From Syntrophales bacterium (GTDB taxonomy: Bacteria; Desulfobacterota; Syntrophia; Syntrophales; PHBD01), in NCBI GenBank assembly GCA_035363115.1, contig DAOSEM010000011.1, positions 1-64,000 of the forward strand: 64,000 nt of DNA, given 5' to 3'. How positions within the stretch are numbered: position 1 is the stretch's first letter; every line of letters begins with the position of its first letter. Both the position numbers and the translations under genes were made by a program. A model generated the notes under the pieces. The model was not told the origin of the DNA and searched no databases. It saw only the letters and a list, made by a program, of their open reading frames with translations. Shown here piece by piece: positions 33,588-42,190 of the stretch.

Positions 33588-34649
33588 TTACCTCCATTTG
33601 AACTGCATCGACGACCGGAACGTCTCCGTGGCCAGGTCGAAATCGTCGATGTGCTTGTCTGTGAAGGGAATGCCCGTCAGGCTGAAAAACCGCTCCCAGC
33701 CGATGCGCTCGATCCACTCGCCGACCCGCTCGTGCTTGCGGGCGCCCGCCGCGTACACCTCGATGATGTTCTTCACCGCGTCGACCACCTCCGGCCAGCG
33801 CGGTGGATTGTTCGGAAGGAAGGGGATTGCCAGCTTGGAAAACATCGGGGCGCTGCGGGCGTTGGAGACTTTCCCGCCCACCCAGATGGAGATGCCGTCG
33901 TTGTCCGCGTCGGCGATCGGCATGGCCGGACAGACGGTGTAGCAGTTTCCGCAGTACATGCATTTTTCTTCGTTGATCGTGACGGTCTTGTTCTTCATGT
34001 CCCCGCGGATGGCGCCGGTGGGGCAGGAGGCGACCGTCGTCGGGATCTCGCAGACGTTGGGGACCCTCGAATTGTCGGGCCTGGGAACCGTCCGGTGGAT
34101 GCCGAGGATGGCGATGTCGGAGCAGTGGACGGCTCCGCACATGTTGAGGCAGCAGGCCAGGGCGATCCGGACGTGGGCCGGCAGCGTCATGGTCACGAAG
34201 TAGTCGTGGATCTCGTCCATCAGCGCCTTGACGGGTCCCGAGGCGTCCGTGGCCGGCGTGTGGCAGTGGACCCACCCCTGGGTGTGGACGATGTTCGACA
34301 CGGAGTGGCCCGTTCCGCCGACGGGATAGTTCCGCCGGGCGAGCTCCTCCAGGAGCGGCTCCACCTTCGACGGGTCGGAGACCAGAAACTCGATGTTGTG
34401 GCGGCTCGTGAAGCGCAGGTAGCCGTCGCAATAGGTCTCAGCGATGCCGCAGATCTCCCGGATCGTGTCCGTCGAAAGGAGGCGCGGCGAGCCGGCGCGG
34501 ACCGTGTGGAGCGTCTCTCCCGATTCCCCGACGTGCACGAGGACGCCGGGCTTCAGGATTTCATGGTACAGCCACTTCCCGTAGTTCCTCTGAACGACGG
34601 GGGGAAGCATGGTTTTGTAGTCGGGGGGGCCGATATCGGTGGCAGCCAT
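33588..34649 (-). CDS. dsrB: Dissimilatory sulfite reductase beta subunit
   Basis: A 353-aa DsrB. It shows the sulfite/nitrite-reductase ferredoxin-like half-domain (LRFTSRHNIEFLV), the cluster/sirohaem cysteine segment CCLNMCGAVHCSD, and an inserted ferredoxin domain with CMYCGNCYTVCP. With DsrA it forms the alpha2-beta2 enzyme that reduces sulfite and loads the sulfur onto DsrC. The ATG at 34649 overlaps closely with the end of dsrA (TGAGATG). Length and order are those of reductive-type DsrAB. Confidence 0.97.
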   Translation of the reverse strand: MAATDIGPPDYKTMLPPVVQRNYGKWLYHEILKPGVLVHVGESGETLHTVRAGSPRLLSTDTIREICGIAETYCDGYLRFTSRHNIEFLVSDPSKVEPLLEELARRNYPVGGTGHSVSNIVHTQGWVHCHTPATDASGPVKALMDEIHDYFVTMTLPAHVRIALACCLNMCGAVHCSDIAILGIHRTVPRPDNSRVPNVCEIPTTVASCPTGAIRGDMKNKTVTINEEKCMYCGNCYTVCPAMPIADADNDGISIWVGGKVSNARSAPMFSKLAIPFLPNNPPRWPEVVDAVKNIIEVYAAGARKHERVGEWIERIGWERFFSLTGIPFTDKHIDDFDLATETFRSSMQFKWR

Positions 34650-34650
34650 C

Positions 34651-35841
34651 TCACTTCACCTCCTGCTGAATGTCTTCGGGCCAGAAGAAGACGTAGGGAT
34701 TCGTTCTCGGGGCCTTGACCATCTGCGGCGCCGCGGGGATGTCGATCGCCCGGAGGAACGTCCGCATGCCGAGCCTCTTGATCAGCTCGCCCAGGCGCTC
34801 GCGGGAGCGGCCGTTGTCGCACCACCAGTCCTGGATGCGGAGGATCAGGTCCTTCAACTCTTCATAAGGCGGCTCCAGCTTGATGAACGGAACGAGGACC
34901 CAGGAGAGGAGCGCCCCTTCGACGATGGGGGCCTTGCCGCCGACGAGGATGGTGGCGCCCTGCTCTTCCCCGGGGCGCAGGGCCCTGGGCATCAGGTTGA
35001 TGCAGTGCATGCACCGCGTGCAGTCCTCGTCGTGAATCAGGAGCTTCCGGCCGCCCCACTCCATGCACCGCGTGGGGCAAAGGTCGCACACCTCCCGCTG
35101 GATGTTGAGACCCGCCTCTGCATAGGCCTCCACCTCGGCCGGATCGATCCGGATGTCGCCCTTCCAGGTCCCGATAATGGAAAAATCGGCCCGGGCGATG
35201 GACGCTACGCAGTCGTTCGGGCAGGCGGAGATCTTGATCTTGAACTTGTAGGGGAACATGGGCCGGTGAATCTCGTCCTGGAAGTTCATCGTCAGGTGGT
35301 GGCAGAGATCCAGACTGTCGACGCAGGCCCATTCGCAGCGCCCCGGCCCGACACAGCAGCTCGGTGTCCGGAGCGCGGACCCGGAGCCGCCCAGGTCGAA
35401 CCCGGCCTCCGACAGGTCGTCGAAGCAGCCCTGCAGATGCTCCGTCGTTGTCCCCAGAAGGATGGCGTCCCCGGTGGAGCCGTGCATGTTCGTGAGACCG
35501 CTGCCGTGGCCGTCCCAGATGTCGCAGAGGCGGCGCAGCGTGTCGGTCTTGTAGAACCAGCCGGACGGGTGGTTCACCCGGATGGTGTGAAAGGCCTGAA
35601 CGTTGGGAAACAGGTCGGGGCGGTCCGAGTACCGACCGATGACGCCGGAGCCGTAGCCCTTGACGCCGACGATACCCCCGTGTTTCCAGTGACCGATCCG
35701 GTCCTTGTAGGAAAGTTCCAGCTGGTTCAGGAGATCCTTCGCCATGGGGCTCTTTTCAGCCGCCTTCTTGATCTCCCTGACGAAGCTGGGCCACTTTCCC
35801 TTCTCCAGTTCATCCAGAAGAGGTGTTTCAGTGTTTGGCAT
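34651..35841 (-). CDS. dsrA: Dissimilatory sulfite reductase alpha subunit
   Basis: A 396-aa DsrA with the cysteines that bind the sirohaem-coupled [4Fe-4S] cluster (CVGPGRCEWAC; SACPNDCVASIARADF) and a ferredoxin domain (CDLCPTRC and CTRCMHCINLMP). It is the catalytic partner of DsrB, cytoplasmic, and uses six electrons to take sulfite towards sulfide via DsrC. Its ATG lies inside the 3' end of the TetR-type regulator gene (14-nt overlap), an unusual placement that implies one transcript and possible translational coupling. A phylogeny of DsrAB would be the best way to name the organism. Confidence 0.97.
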   Translation of the reverse strand: MPNTETPLLDELEKGKWPSFVREIKKAAEKSPMAKDLLNQLELSYKDRIGHWKHGGIVGVKGYGSGVIGRYSDRPDLFPNVQAFHTIRVNHPSGWFYKTDTLRRLCDIWDGHGSGLTNMHGSTGDAILLGTTTEHLQGCFDDLSEAGFDLGGSGSALRTPSCCVGPGRCEWACVDSLDLCHHLTMNFQDEIHRPMFPYKFKIKISACPNDCVASIARADFSIIGTWKGDIRIDPAEVEAYAEAGLNIQREVCDLCPTRCMEWGGRKLLIHDEDCTRCMHCINLMPRALRPGEEQGATILVGGKAPIVEGALLSWVLVPFIKLEPPYEELKDLILRIQDWWCDNGRSRERLGELIKRLGMRTFLRAIDIPAAPQMVKAPRTNPYVFFWPEDIQQEVK

Positions 35842-36520
35842 TGTGCTTTCTCCCTGTGTTCAAAGATAGGGGGGCGCTCATTTCATCGGCCGGGCACTGC
35901 GGCTGTCGCAGCCCGTTGATGAAATGCTCCACCGCCTCCATGTAAACGGTTTCGTGATCCACGTCGGCCAGGATCGTTCTCTGCAGTTTCCGGAAGTGGA
36001 GCATCCCGTGAAGGGTGCCCCACAGGATGATCGCCTGCGTCCTCGGATCCACCTCCCGGAAAAGCCCCGTCCCGATGCCTTCTGCGACGGCCTCCGCCAG
36101 AACGGCAACGCTCCGGTTCCCCTGGCCGTCGATCCTGGTTTTCAGATCCTGGGAAAAGATCGTCTCCGGTGAGGACAGGAAGTAGTCGATGATCTCGAAA
36201 TAGTTGTTGTGCTCCAGGCTGAACCGGAGATAGACGCGGGCAATGGCCCTGATCTTTTCCTCCGGGGAGGATGAGGCAAGGCCGGCCTCCCGGATCATGC
36301 CGCCCAGGATTTCCAGTCCCTCGAGCTGAAGCGCCGCATAGAGGTCTTCCTTGCTGTCGTAATAGAAATAGATGGTGCCTACGCTCAGCTCCGCCCGCTT
36401 GGCGATCTGGTTGATCGTCGTTGCATGGAGGCCCTTCTCGAAGAGCAGCGCCCTGGCCGTATCCAGGATGTCGTTCTTCCGCTGCTCCCGCTCCCTCTCC
36501 CTTCGTTCCCTTGCTCCCAT
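35828..36520 (-). CDS. TetR/AcrR family transcriptional regulator
   Basis: A 230-aa TetR-type repressor. The N-terminal helix-turn-helix reads ATTINQIAKRAELSVGTIYFYYDSKEDLYAAL (split here only by my notation: key residues are the GTIYFYY recognition helix). The C-terminal ligand domain is helical and of the type found in fatty-acyl-CoA-responsive regulators. A GGGGGAG lies about 10 nt before the ATG. It overlaps dsrA by 14 nt and is the first gene of the dsrABDNC unit, so it may autoregulate sulfite-reductase expression. I did not find a clear operator in the short gap upstream. The ligand is unknown. Confidence 0.85.
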   Translation of the reverse strand: MGARERREREREQRKNDILDTARALLFEKGLHATTINQIAKRAELSVGTIYFYYDSKEDLYAALQLEGLEILGGMIREAGLASSSPEEKIRAIARVYLRFSLEHNNYFEIIDYFLSSPETIFSQDLKTRIDGQGNRSVAVLAEAVAEGIGTGLFREVDPRTQAIILWGTLHGMLHFRKLQRTILADVDHETVYMEAVEHFINGLRQPQCPADEMSAPLSLNTGRKHNAKH

Positions 36521-36637
36521 CCCGTTGTCACTCCCCCCGCCCTGTCATGATGTGGCTTGCGCGTCCGGCCTTCCCGTGATAATCGCGGCGGGCATACAGA
36601 AATCTTCGGGAGGCCGGTTCACCTTTTCGTCACGCCC

Positions 36638-36868
36638 ATGCCATTTAAGCTTCTTTACGGATACATCCACTGCCGCGGCCGCACAACATACAGCGCCGGT
36701 TCCGTCGATACGGTCGAGGAGGCCGAGGCCTGGGTACGGCGGCATGAGTCCGGGGCGGCACCCGCCCTGAAAATTCCGCCCGGCGACCCGGTCCGCTCCT
36801 GCCTGGCGGCACACTGTCCGTTCAAGCGCCAGAAACCCTGGTTTTCCTATCTCGCTCATTCCGAATGA
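36638..36868 (+). CDS. Small hypothetical protein (76 aa)
   Basis: A plus-strand frame of 76 codons from ATG 36638 to 36868, in the 417-bp gap between the TetR gene and the alcohol dehydrogenase gene. The product begins MPFKLLYGYIHCRG, has an acidic TVEEAEAWVRRHES helix and ends FSYLAHSE. I recognise no family and see no strong ribosome site. Two spaced Cys (in RSCLAAHCPF) could bind metal. It may be a real small protein or chance; the gap otherwise holds only regulator and dehydrogenase flanks. Confidence 0.35.
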   Translation: MPFKLLYGYIHCRGRTTYSAGSVDTVEEAEAWVRRHESGAAPALKIPPGDPVRSCLAAHCPFKRQKPWFSYLAHSE

Positions 36869-36937
36869 CCCTGCACGCCGTGCCATCGGGGGATGAACTT
36901 CGAATCGGTCCCCCGGTCATTCATCCTCCACAGCCCG

Positions 36938-37963
36938 TCAGAATTCCTCCCCGATCGCAAGCAGCACCTTGCGGGCAAGCCCGGTGTCGATCCGGTCCCG
37001 ATAGATCTCCGGCAGGCGATCGAGGGGCACATAATCGGAGATCAGAGGCCGCGCATCCAGGAGCCCCTTCGCCATCCACGCCAGGCACTGCCTGTTCTCC
37101 TCGTGGGTGTTGGAAATCGACGCCGTCAGGCGGATCTCCCTCAGGTTGATCTTGTAGGGGCCGGGAATCTCCGCGGGCCGGAACATCATGCTCACGATGC
37201 AGATCTCGCCGCAGTCGGCCGCCAGGTCGATGGCGCGGCTGACATTGGACGGGACCCCCGAGCACTCGAACACGTTTCGGAAACCGCCGGAAACCAGGCC
37301 CATGACGTTCCAGTCCAGGTCCTTTTCCGCGGGATCGAAGGCATGATCGGCACCCCAGGCCAGGGCGATCTTCCTTTTCTCCTCGATGGGCTCGAAGAGA
37401 ACGATCGGTCCGTATCCGAGAATCTTGAGGAGCCGGACCGCACACAGGCCGATGGGTCCTCCCCCCGTCACCAGGGCGGACCCCGTTTCTTCCGACGTGC
37501 AGCGGATGCCGTGCAGGGCCGCGGCAAACGCCTCCGCCAGGGCGGCGTTGTGGGAATCGACGCCGTCGGGAACGGGGATCAGCATCTGGGGGTAGACCTT
37601 GACGTATTCTGCAAAGCCGCCCGGGAGATCGCCGATCCCCGTGGTCCGGCGGTGGACCCGGCAGAGCTGCTCTTTCCCCCTTCGACAGTTGGCGCAGGTG
37701 CCGCAGTAGGTCGGACGGATGCACACCCGCGTGCCGAGGGGCAACCCCTCCGCTGCAGCGCCCTTCTCCACGACGACACCGCTGATCTCGTGACCCAGGA
37801 TGTACCCGTCCGGGAGGAGTCCCCCGGCCACCAGGGAGTGATCGGACCCGCAGAAGCCCGTGTTGGCCACCCGGACCAGGACCTCGTCGTCGCCGACCCG
37901 GTAGTCCGGCACTTCCTCGAATACCAGTCCCCTCCCGGGGTGAAATACGACCGCTTTCATCAT
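36938..37963 (-). CDS. Zinc-dependent alcohol dehydrogenase (threonine dehydrogenase-like MDR)
   Basis: A 341-aa medium-chain dehydrogenase. Catalytic zinc ligands are in GFCGSDH and LGHEISG, four structural-zinc cysteines in CGTCANCRRGKEQLC, and the NAD-binding loop is GGGPIGL. It oxidises a secondary or primary alcohol, or reduces the carbonyl, with NAD(P). It is the last gene of the operon SDR - TPP enzyme - MFS transporter - dehydrogenase, 45 bp after the transporter. Because the operon lies beside the xsc-dsr region, an alcohol precursor of sulfoacetaldehyde such as isethionate or a sulfonated polyol is a conceivable substrate, but nothing in the sequence proves it. Confidence 0.87.
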   Translation of the reverse strand: MMKAVVFHPGRGLVFEEVPDYRVGDDEVLVRVANTGFCGSDHSLVAGGLLPDGYILGHEISGVVVEKGAAAEGLPLGTRVCIRPTYCGTCANCRRGKEQLCRVHRRTTGIGDLPGGFAEYVKVYPQMLIPVPDGVDSHNAALAEAFAAALHGIRCTSEETGSALVTGGGPIGLCAVRLLKILGYGPIVLFEPIEEKRKIALAWGADHAFDPAEKDLDWNVMGLVSGGFRNVFECSGVPSNVSRAIDLAADCGEICIVSMMFRPAEIPGPYKINLREIRLTASISNTHEENRQCLAWMAKGLLDARPLISDYVPLDRLPEIYRDRIDTGLARKVLLAIGEEF

Positions 37964-38008
37964 GTGCTCCTGTTCCTGCGCTGCAGAATGCGGCTCACGC
38001 CCCGCCGC

Positions 38009-39307
38009 TCAGCCCTCCATCTCCAGATCGACCTTTTCGACCTTTGCGAGATCCTTCTCATAGAAAAAGGACCCCAGGAAAAAGAGGACGGCGGAAATGA
38101 CGAGGAATATCGGCAATACGGAGATGGCCGTCTTGATCCCGTACGAATCGGAGAGTGCCCCCAGCACCATGGGCGCCGTGAAGGCCCCGAGGGCGTTCTG
38201 GAAGATGACGCACACGGCGTAGGAAATGGCCCGGAGACCCGGATGGATGACGTCCTGGGTCACCGTGATCGCCGCCGGGGCAAAGGCCACGATGAGGACC
38301 CCCATCACCAGCAGGGCGGCGTACTGTGCCTTGCCGTCCAGAAGCGTGAAGGCTGTGAAGAGGACCACCGCCGTGAGAATCGTCGAGATGGCCGGGAAGA
38401 GCAGCCGGGCGCTGGCCTTTTTCTTGAACCAGACATCGGCGATCCAGCCGCCGACGGGTCCGCCGATGATGGCCAGCATCATGATCAGGCCCGTCTTCAT
38501 CCCGGCCTGGCTCATGGGAATGCCGTCGATCCGGTGGAAATACGTGGGCAGCCAGGTGAGGATGGAGGTCGTCGTGAAGATGACGCCGGCGAACCCGATG
38601 TTGGTCAGCATCAGGGAGGGCGTGCGGATAAACTCCCGGAAGATGTCCATCTTGCTCATGGCCACCTTGACGGTTGCGGCGCCTCCCTCCTTGACCGTTC
38701 TCACCAGTTCCACCGTTTTGTAGTCCTTGATGAAGAAGAAGAGGATGGCGACGATGGCACCGGGAATCGCCACGATGCCGAAGGCGTGGCGCCAGCCCCA
38801 GGTCTCGGCGATGATGCCGCCCAGGCCGATGCCGATGGCACTGCCGAGAGGGATGGAGGCGTTCCACAGCCCCATCATCCGGGAGCGCTTCTCCGCCGGG
38901 AAGAGCCCCGAGAGCATCGCCGTGCCGCCGGGGGCGAAACCGGCCTCGCCGATGCCGATTCCCGTCCTGGCGATCAGGAGCTGCGGGAAGCTCTTCGTGA
39001 AGGCGCAGGCCGCCGTGGCGAAGCTCCAGAGGAGAGCCATGATGCCGATGGTCTTCTTGCGGCTCCAGCGGTCCACCAGGATGGAGGCGGGAATGGTCAG
39101 CGTGACGATCGCCCCAAAGACGATGGAGACGAGCATTCCGCACTCCGTGTCCGTCAGGCCCCAGTCCTTCTGGATGAAGGGGAACAGCGACGTCACGATG
39201 ACCCGGTCGACATAGTTGAACAGGTAAAGCAGAAACAGCAGGGTGAACAGGTAATACGAGTAGCCCTTGGACAGCCTGTATCCCTTTGGTCCCGTCATGT
39301 CCGCCAT
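38009..39307 (-). CDS. MFS transporter, anion:cation symporter type
   Basis: A 432-aa major-facilitator protein with about 12 membrane helices. The loop after helix 2 reads ILVDRWSRKKTIGIM, the usual MFS A-motif region, and GIGEAGFAPGG in helix 5 is typical of the ACS/glucarate-phthalate group that imports organic anions. GGAGGAAAG precedes the ATG at 39307. It is cotranscribed with the TPP enzyme and the alcohol dehydrogenase, so it likely imports their substrate or an earlier precursor. Sulfonates are among the anions that ACS-type carriers are known to move, so it is a candidate sulfonate importer; this is inference. Confidence 0.85.
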   Translation of the reverse strand: MADMTGPKGYRLSKGYSYYLFTLLFLLYLFNYVDRVIVTSLFPFIQKDWGLTDTECGMLVSIVFGAIVTLTIPASILVDRWSRKKTIGIMALLWSFATAACAFTKSFPQLLIARTGIGIGEAGFAPGGTAMLSGLFPAEKRSRMMGLWNASIPLGSAIGIGLGGIIAETWGWRHAFGIVAIPGAIVAILFFFIKDYKTVELVRTVKEGGAATVKVAMSKMDIFREFIRTPSLMLTNIGFAGVIFTTTSILTWLPTYFHRIDGIPMSQAGMKTGLIMMLAIIGGPVGGWIADVWFKKKASARLLFPAISTILTAVVLFTAFTLLDGKAQYAALLVMGVLIVAFAPAAITVTQDVIHPGLRAISYAVCVIFQNALGAFTAPMVLGALSDSYGIKTAISVLPIFLVISAVLFFLGSFFYEKDLAKVEKVDLEMEG

Positions 39308-39378
39308 GGCAGCTTTCCTCCAGTTCTTTCCGGGAAGCCCGGAATCATCTCCCGCTCCGCTCTTCCGTTTCTGTTACG

Positions 39379-41076
39379 TTAACTGGTTTTGTATCCGCCG
39401 AGGTTGGCCAGGGCCACGCTCCCGGGGCTGATCACCGAGGGATCAACCTTGACGTTCACGCAGGCCGTCTTTCCGGAGGCGAAGGCCGCCTCCAGGGCCG
39501 GACGGATGTCCTCCGGCCGCTCGACGCAGATCCCGAAGCCGCCCAGATTCTCGACCATCTTGTGGTAGTCCACCCAGCCGAGCTCCGTGCCGTTAGGAAT
39601 ATGGTGGCCCATGCGGAGCTGCTGGCTGTGCATGATCATGCCCCAGGACTGATCGTTGCCGATGACGACGACGATGGGCAGCTTCTTACGGATGGCCGTG
39701 TGGAACTCCATGAAGTTGAACCCGGCGGAGCCGTCGCCCATGATAACCAGGACACGCTTGTCCGGATTTTTCAGCTTGGCCGCGTTGCCGAAAGGAATGC
39801 CCACGGCGAGGCAGCCGTAGAGGCCGTAGTCGAGGTAGGTCCCGCCCCTGCGGACGGTCCGGGTCATGCCCATCCAGGTGGACGTGTCGCCGCCGTCGGC
39901 GACGACGATGTCGTCCTCCCGGTTCATGAAGTCGTTGACCTCCCGGGCCAGGCGCATGGGGTGGATGGGCAGCGTGTCCGCGTCCCACATGGACCGGGCC
40001 TGGGCCTTTCCGTCCGCGTCGGCCTTGCGGACCGTCTCCACCCAGCCCGCGTTCTGATCGCGCAGCGCCGCTCCGATCCCCCGGCCGTCGACGACGGAAT
40101 TCAGCTCCGCCAGGAAGGCCTTGAGGTCGCTCACAATGCCGAGATCGACGGACCGGTTGCGGCCAATCTCGTCCGGCAGGATGTCCACCTGGATGAACTT
40201 GGCCGAAGGCTGGAAGATCTCCCCGAAGATGTAGAACAGGCTCAGCCGGCCGCCGAGGAAGAGCACGCAGTCGGCGCTCATCAGGGACAGCATCGCCGCC
40301 CCCGGGCGGATGGCCAGGGAGGATTCGAAGCACAGCGGATGGGTGTCGGGGACGACGCCACGACCGGCTCCCAGCGTGAAGACCGGAATGCCCGTCTTCT
40401 CGACAAATTCGGTCAGCTCCTTCCCGGCATCGGCATACCAGACGCCGCTTCCGGCGATGATGACGGGGCTCTTGGCAGCCTGAAGGAGATCGACCGCCTT
40501 CGCCGTGCTTTCCCGGTCGACGGGGGCGGAGGACAGGGAGGTCTTGACCTTCTTGACCTTTGTCATGTTCACCTCGGCGTTCAGAATGTCGCAGGGAAGC
40601 TCGAGGTAAACGGGGCCGGGCCGCCCACTCATGGCCGCCCGGAACGCCATGTCGATGAATTCAGGAATCCGTTCGGGCACCTGGCAGACGAGCGCCTTTT
40701 TCACCATCGGCGCGATCACGGGAAGCTGGCTCATGTCCTGCAGGTCCAGTTTCTCGACGCTCTCCATGCCGACGCACCCGGATATCAGGATGACCGGGGC
40801 ATTGGAAAGCCTGGCGCTGGCAATACCCGACAGGGCGTTCGTGAATCCCGGGCCGGCCGTGACCATGGCCACCGCGGGCTTTCTCGTCATGCGCGCCCAC
40901 GCCTCGGCCATGAAGACCGCCGCCTGCTCGTGCCGTGTGTCGAAAATCGTGATTCTCGAGTTTTCCAGGTACTGATAGATGGGAGTGATGTGTCCGCCGC
41001 TGAGGGAAAAGATGTATTCTACGTCTCTGTCGATCAACGCCTCCGCCGCCAGTTGGCCGCCGATGATCTTGCTCAT
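39379..41076 (-). CDS. TPP-dependent enzyme, oxalyl-CoA decarboxylase/acetolactate synthase-like
   Basis: A 565-aa thiamine-diphosphate enzyme with the catalytic Glu in DTRHEQAAVFMAEAWAR, a central domain starting AKSPVIIAGSG, and the TPP/Mg motif GDGSAGFNFMEFHTAIRKK. The start is ATG 41076 with GGAGG upstream; the open frame extends further but without coding signs. The N-terminal half resembles oxalyl-CoA decarboxylase and 2-hydroxyacyl-CoA lyase more than Xsc (it lacks DIPRDYFYG). It may therefore cleave a 2-hydroxyacyl-CoA or decarboxylate a 2-oxo compound. It sits between the SDR and the MFS transporter genes. The exact reaction cannot be called. Confidence 0.8.
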   Translation of the reverse strand: MSKIIGGQLAAEALIDRDVEYIFSLSGGHITPIYQYLENSRITIFDTRHEQAAVFMAEAWARMTRKPAVAMVTAGPGFTNALSGIASARLSNAPVILISGCVGMESVEKLDLQDMSQLPVIAPMVKKALVCQVPERIPEFIDMAFRAAMSGRPGPVYLELPCDILNAEVNMTKVKKVKTSLSSAPVDRESTAKAVDLLQAAKSPVIIAGSGVWYADAGKELTEFVEKTGIPVFTLGAGRGVVPDTHPLCFESSLAIRPGAAMLSLMSADCVLFLGGRLSLFYIFGEIFQPSAKFIQVDILPDEIGRNRSVDLGIVSDLKAFLAELNSVVDGRGIGAALRDQNAGWVETVRKADADGKAQARSMWDADTLPIHPMRLAREVNDFMNREDDIVVADGGDTSTWMGMTRTVRRGGTYLDYGLYGCLAVGIPFGNAAKLKNPDKRVLVIMGDGSAGFNFMEFHTAIRKKLPIVVVIGNDQSWGMIMHSQQLRMGHHIPNGTELGWVDYHKMVENLGGFGICVERPEDIRPALEAAFASGKTACVNVKVDPSVISPGSVALANLGGYKTS

Positions 41077-41188
41077 GGTGTTTCCTCCGTGGATGTATTG
41101 AACGGGCAGCCCCGGGATCCGGCCTCCCCCGGGAAGGGAGCGGCCATCCGGAACGCCCGGCTGTTTCATTTCAACCCTATGTCTTCTT

Positions 41189-42025
41189 TCACAATTCCAT
41201 GCACTGGCCGCCATCGAGGTTGATGGCCTGCCCGGTAATGTACCGCGAGGCGTCCGAGGCCAGGTAGGCCACGAGGTCTCCGGCGTCGCCCGGCAGCCCG
41301 ATGAAGCCGAGAGGAATCGTCTTGCACATCTCCTTCTCCCGCTCCTCGATCGTCGTGTTGAAGAACTTCGCCTCCAGGCCGAAGCGCCATTTCTCAAGGT
41401 CCGTGGCGATCTGTCCCGGACAGATGGCGTTGACCCGGATCCCGAGGCCGCCCAGTTCCTTGGCCATGGTCTTGGTCAGCATGATGACGCCGGCCTTGGC
41501 CACGGCGTAGGCGCTGTTGAAGAGGGGGGGAACCTTGCCCGCCCGGGACGCCGTGTTGATGATGGAGCCCGGTTTGCCGGTCATCATGGGAATGACGGCC
41601 CTGGACACGCGGAACACGGAGAAGAGGTTGACGTCCACCGTCCGGATCCAGGCTTCTTCCTCATAGCTGAGGACGGTGTTTGGAACCCCGAAGGAGGCTC
41701 CGGCGTTGTTGCAGAGGATGTCGATGTGCTCGAAGTTCGCGCCCACTTTCCCGGCAAAGGCGGCGACGGACTCGCTGTTCATGACATCCACGGCGACGGC
41801 CAGTGTTTTCACGCCGTGCCTGTCGGCCAATTCCGCGGCGATGGCCTCCATCTCGTCGCTGGTAGCCGTCTTCAGAGGCTCATCCGGGTGAACGGCCTTC
41901 CCGAGATCGGCGATGATGATATTCGCGCCGCACGCTGCGAGCTTCGCGGCAATGGCATACCCGATGCCCGTCTTTTTCCCCGAACCGGTCACGATTGCTG
42001 TTTTCTCTTTTAAATCCGTATACAT
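41189..42025 (-). CDS. Short-chain dehydrogenase/reductase
   Basis: A 278-aa classical SDR. The cofactor loop is VTGSGKKTGIG, NNAGAS is present, and the active site has Ser followed by YAVAK (Tyr and Lys). An acidic residue after the second strand (IIIADLGK) points to NAD(H). The ATG at 42025 has GGAGG 6 nt upstream. It is the first gene of its operon, with a good -35/-10 pair about 50-80 bp upstream and a palindrome in the leader. It oxidises a hydroxyl group or reduces a ketone; given the following TPP enzyme, it may prepare a 2-oxo compound for cleavage. Confidence 0.88.
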   Translation of the reverse strand: MYTDLKEKTAIVTGSGKKTGIGYAIAAKLAACGANIIIADLGKAVHPDEPLKTATSDEMEAIAAELADRHGVKTLAVAVDVMNSESVAAFAGKVGANFEHIDILCNNAGASFGVPNTVLSYEEEAWIRTVDVNLFSVFRVSRAVIPMMTGKPGSIINTASRAGKVPPLFNSAYAVAKAGVIMLTKTMAKELGGLGIRVNAICPGQIATDLEKWRFGLEAKFFNTTIEEREKEMCKTIPLGFIGLPGDAGDLVAYLASDASRYITGQAINLDGGQCMEL

Positions 42026-42043
42026 GATGAACCTCCATGGTTT

Positions 42044-42059
42044 GAGGTAAGCCTTACTC
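42044..42059. promoter_or_regulatory. Near-palindromic operator candidate in the SDR leader
   Basis: GAGGTAAGCCTTACTC pairs GTAAG with CTTAC around a single central base. It lies just downstream of the predicted SDR transcription start (near 42071), a position where a bound repressor would block transcription. Confidence 0.35.
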
Positions 42060-42077
42060 TATGCACTGTTCGAATTT

Positions 42078-42106
42078 TGAATACCGTTCAATTTATGGCC
42101 TGTCAA
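42078..42106 (-). promoter_or_regulatory. Sigma-70-type promoter for the SDR operon
   Basis: The minus strand shows a perfect -35 TTGACA (42106-42101), exactly 17 bp spacing and -10 TATTCA (42083-42078). Transcription would begin near 42071, giving a leader of about 45 nt before the SDR ATG. Confidence 0.55.
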
Positions 42107-42190
42107 GAGATTTTTTTCCAGCATGCAGTTTTTTTTTCAGACTTGAAGCCGATTCGAAACGATCATGCCGCTCTCCAGGGTTCCGGCTGC

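Noticed and set aside
39379..41076. A second xsc
   Set aside because: It lacks GSAFMD and DIPRDYFYG and looks closer to oxalyl-CoA decarboxylase and 2-hydroxyacyl-CoA lyase.
35828..41076. Extended N-termini of dsrD, the TPP enzyme and other genes from longer open frames
   Set aside because: The extra parts overlap other genes or lack ribosome sites, while internal ATGs have strong ribosome sites and begin the conserved domain.
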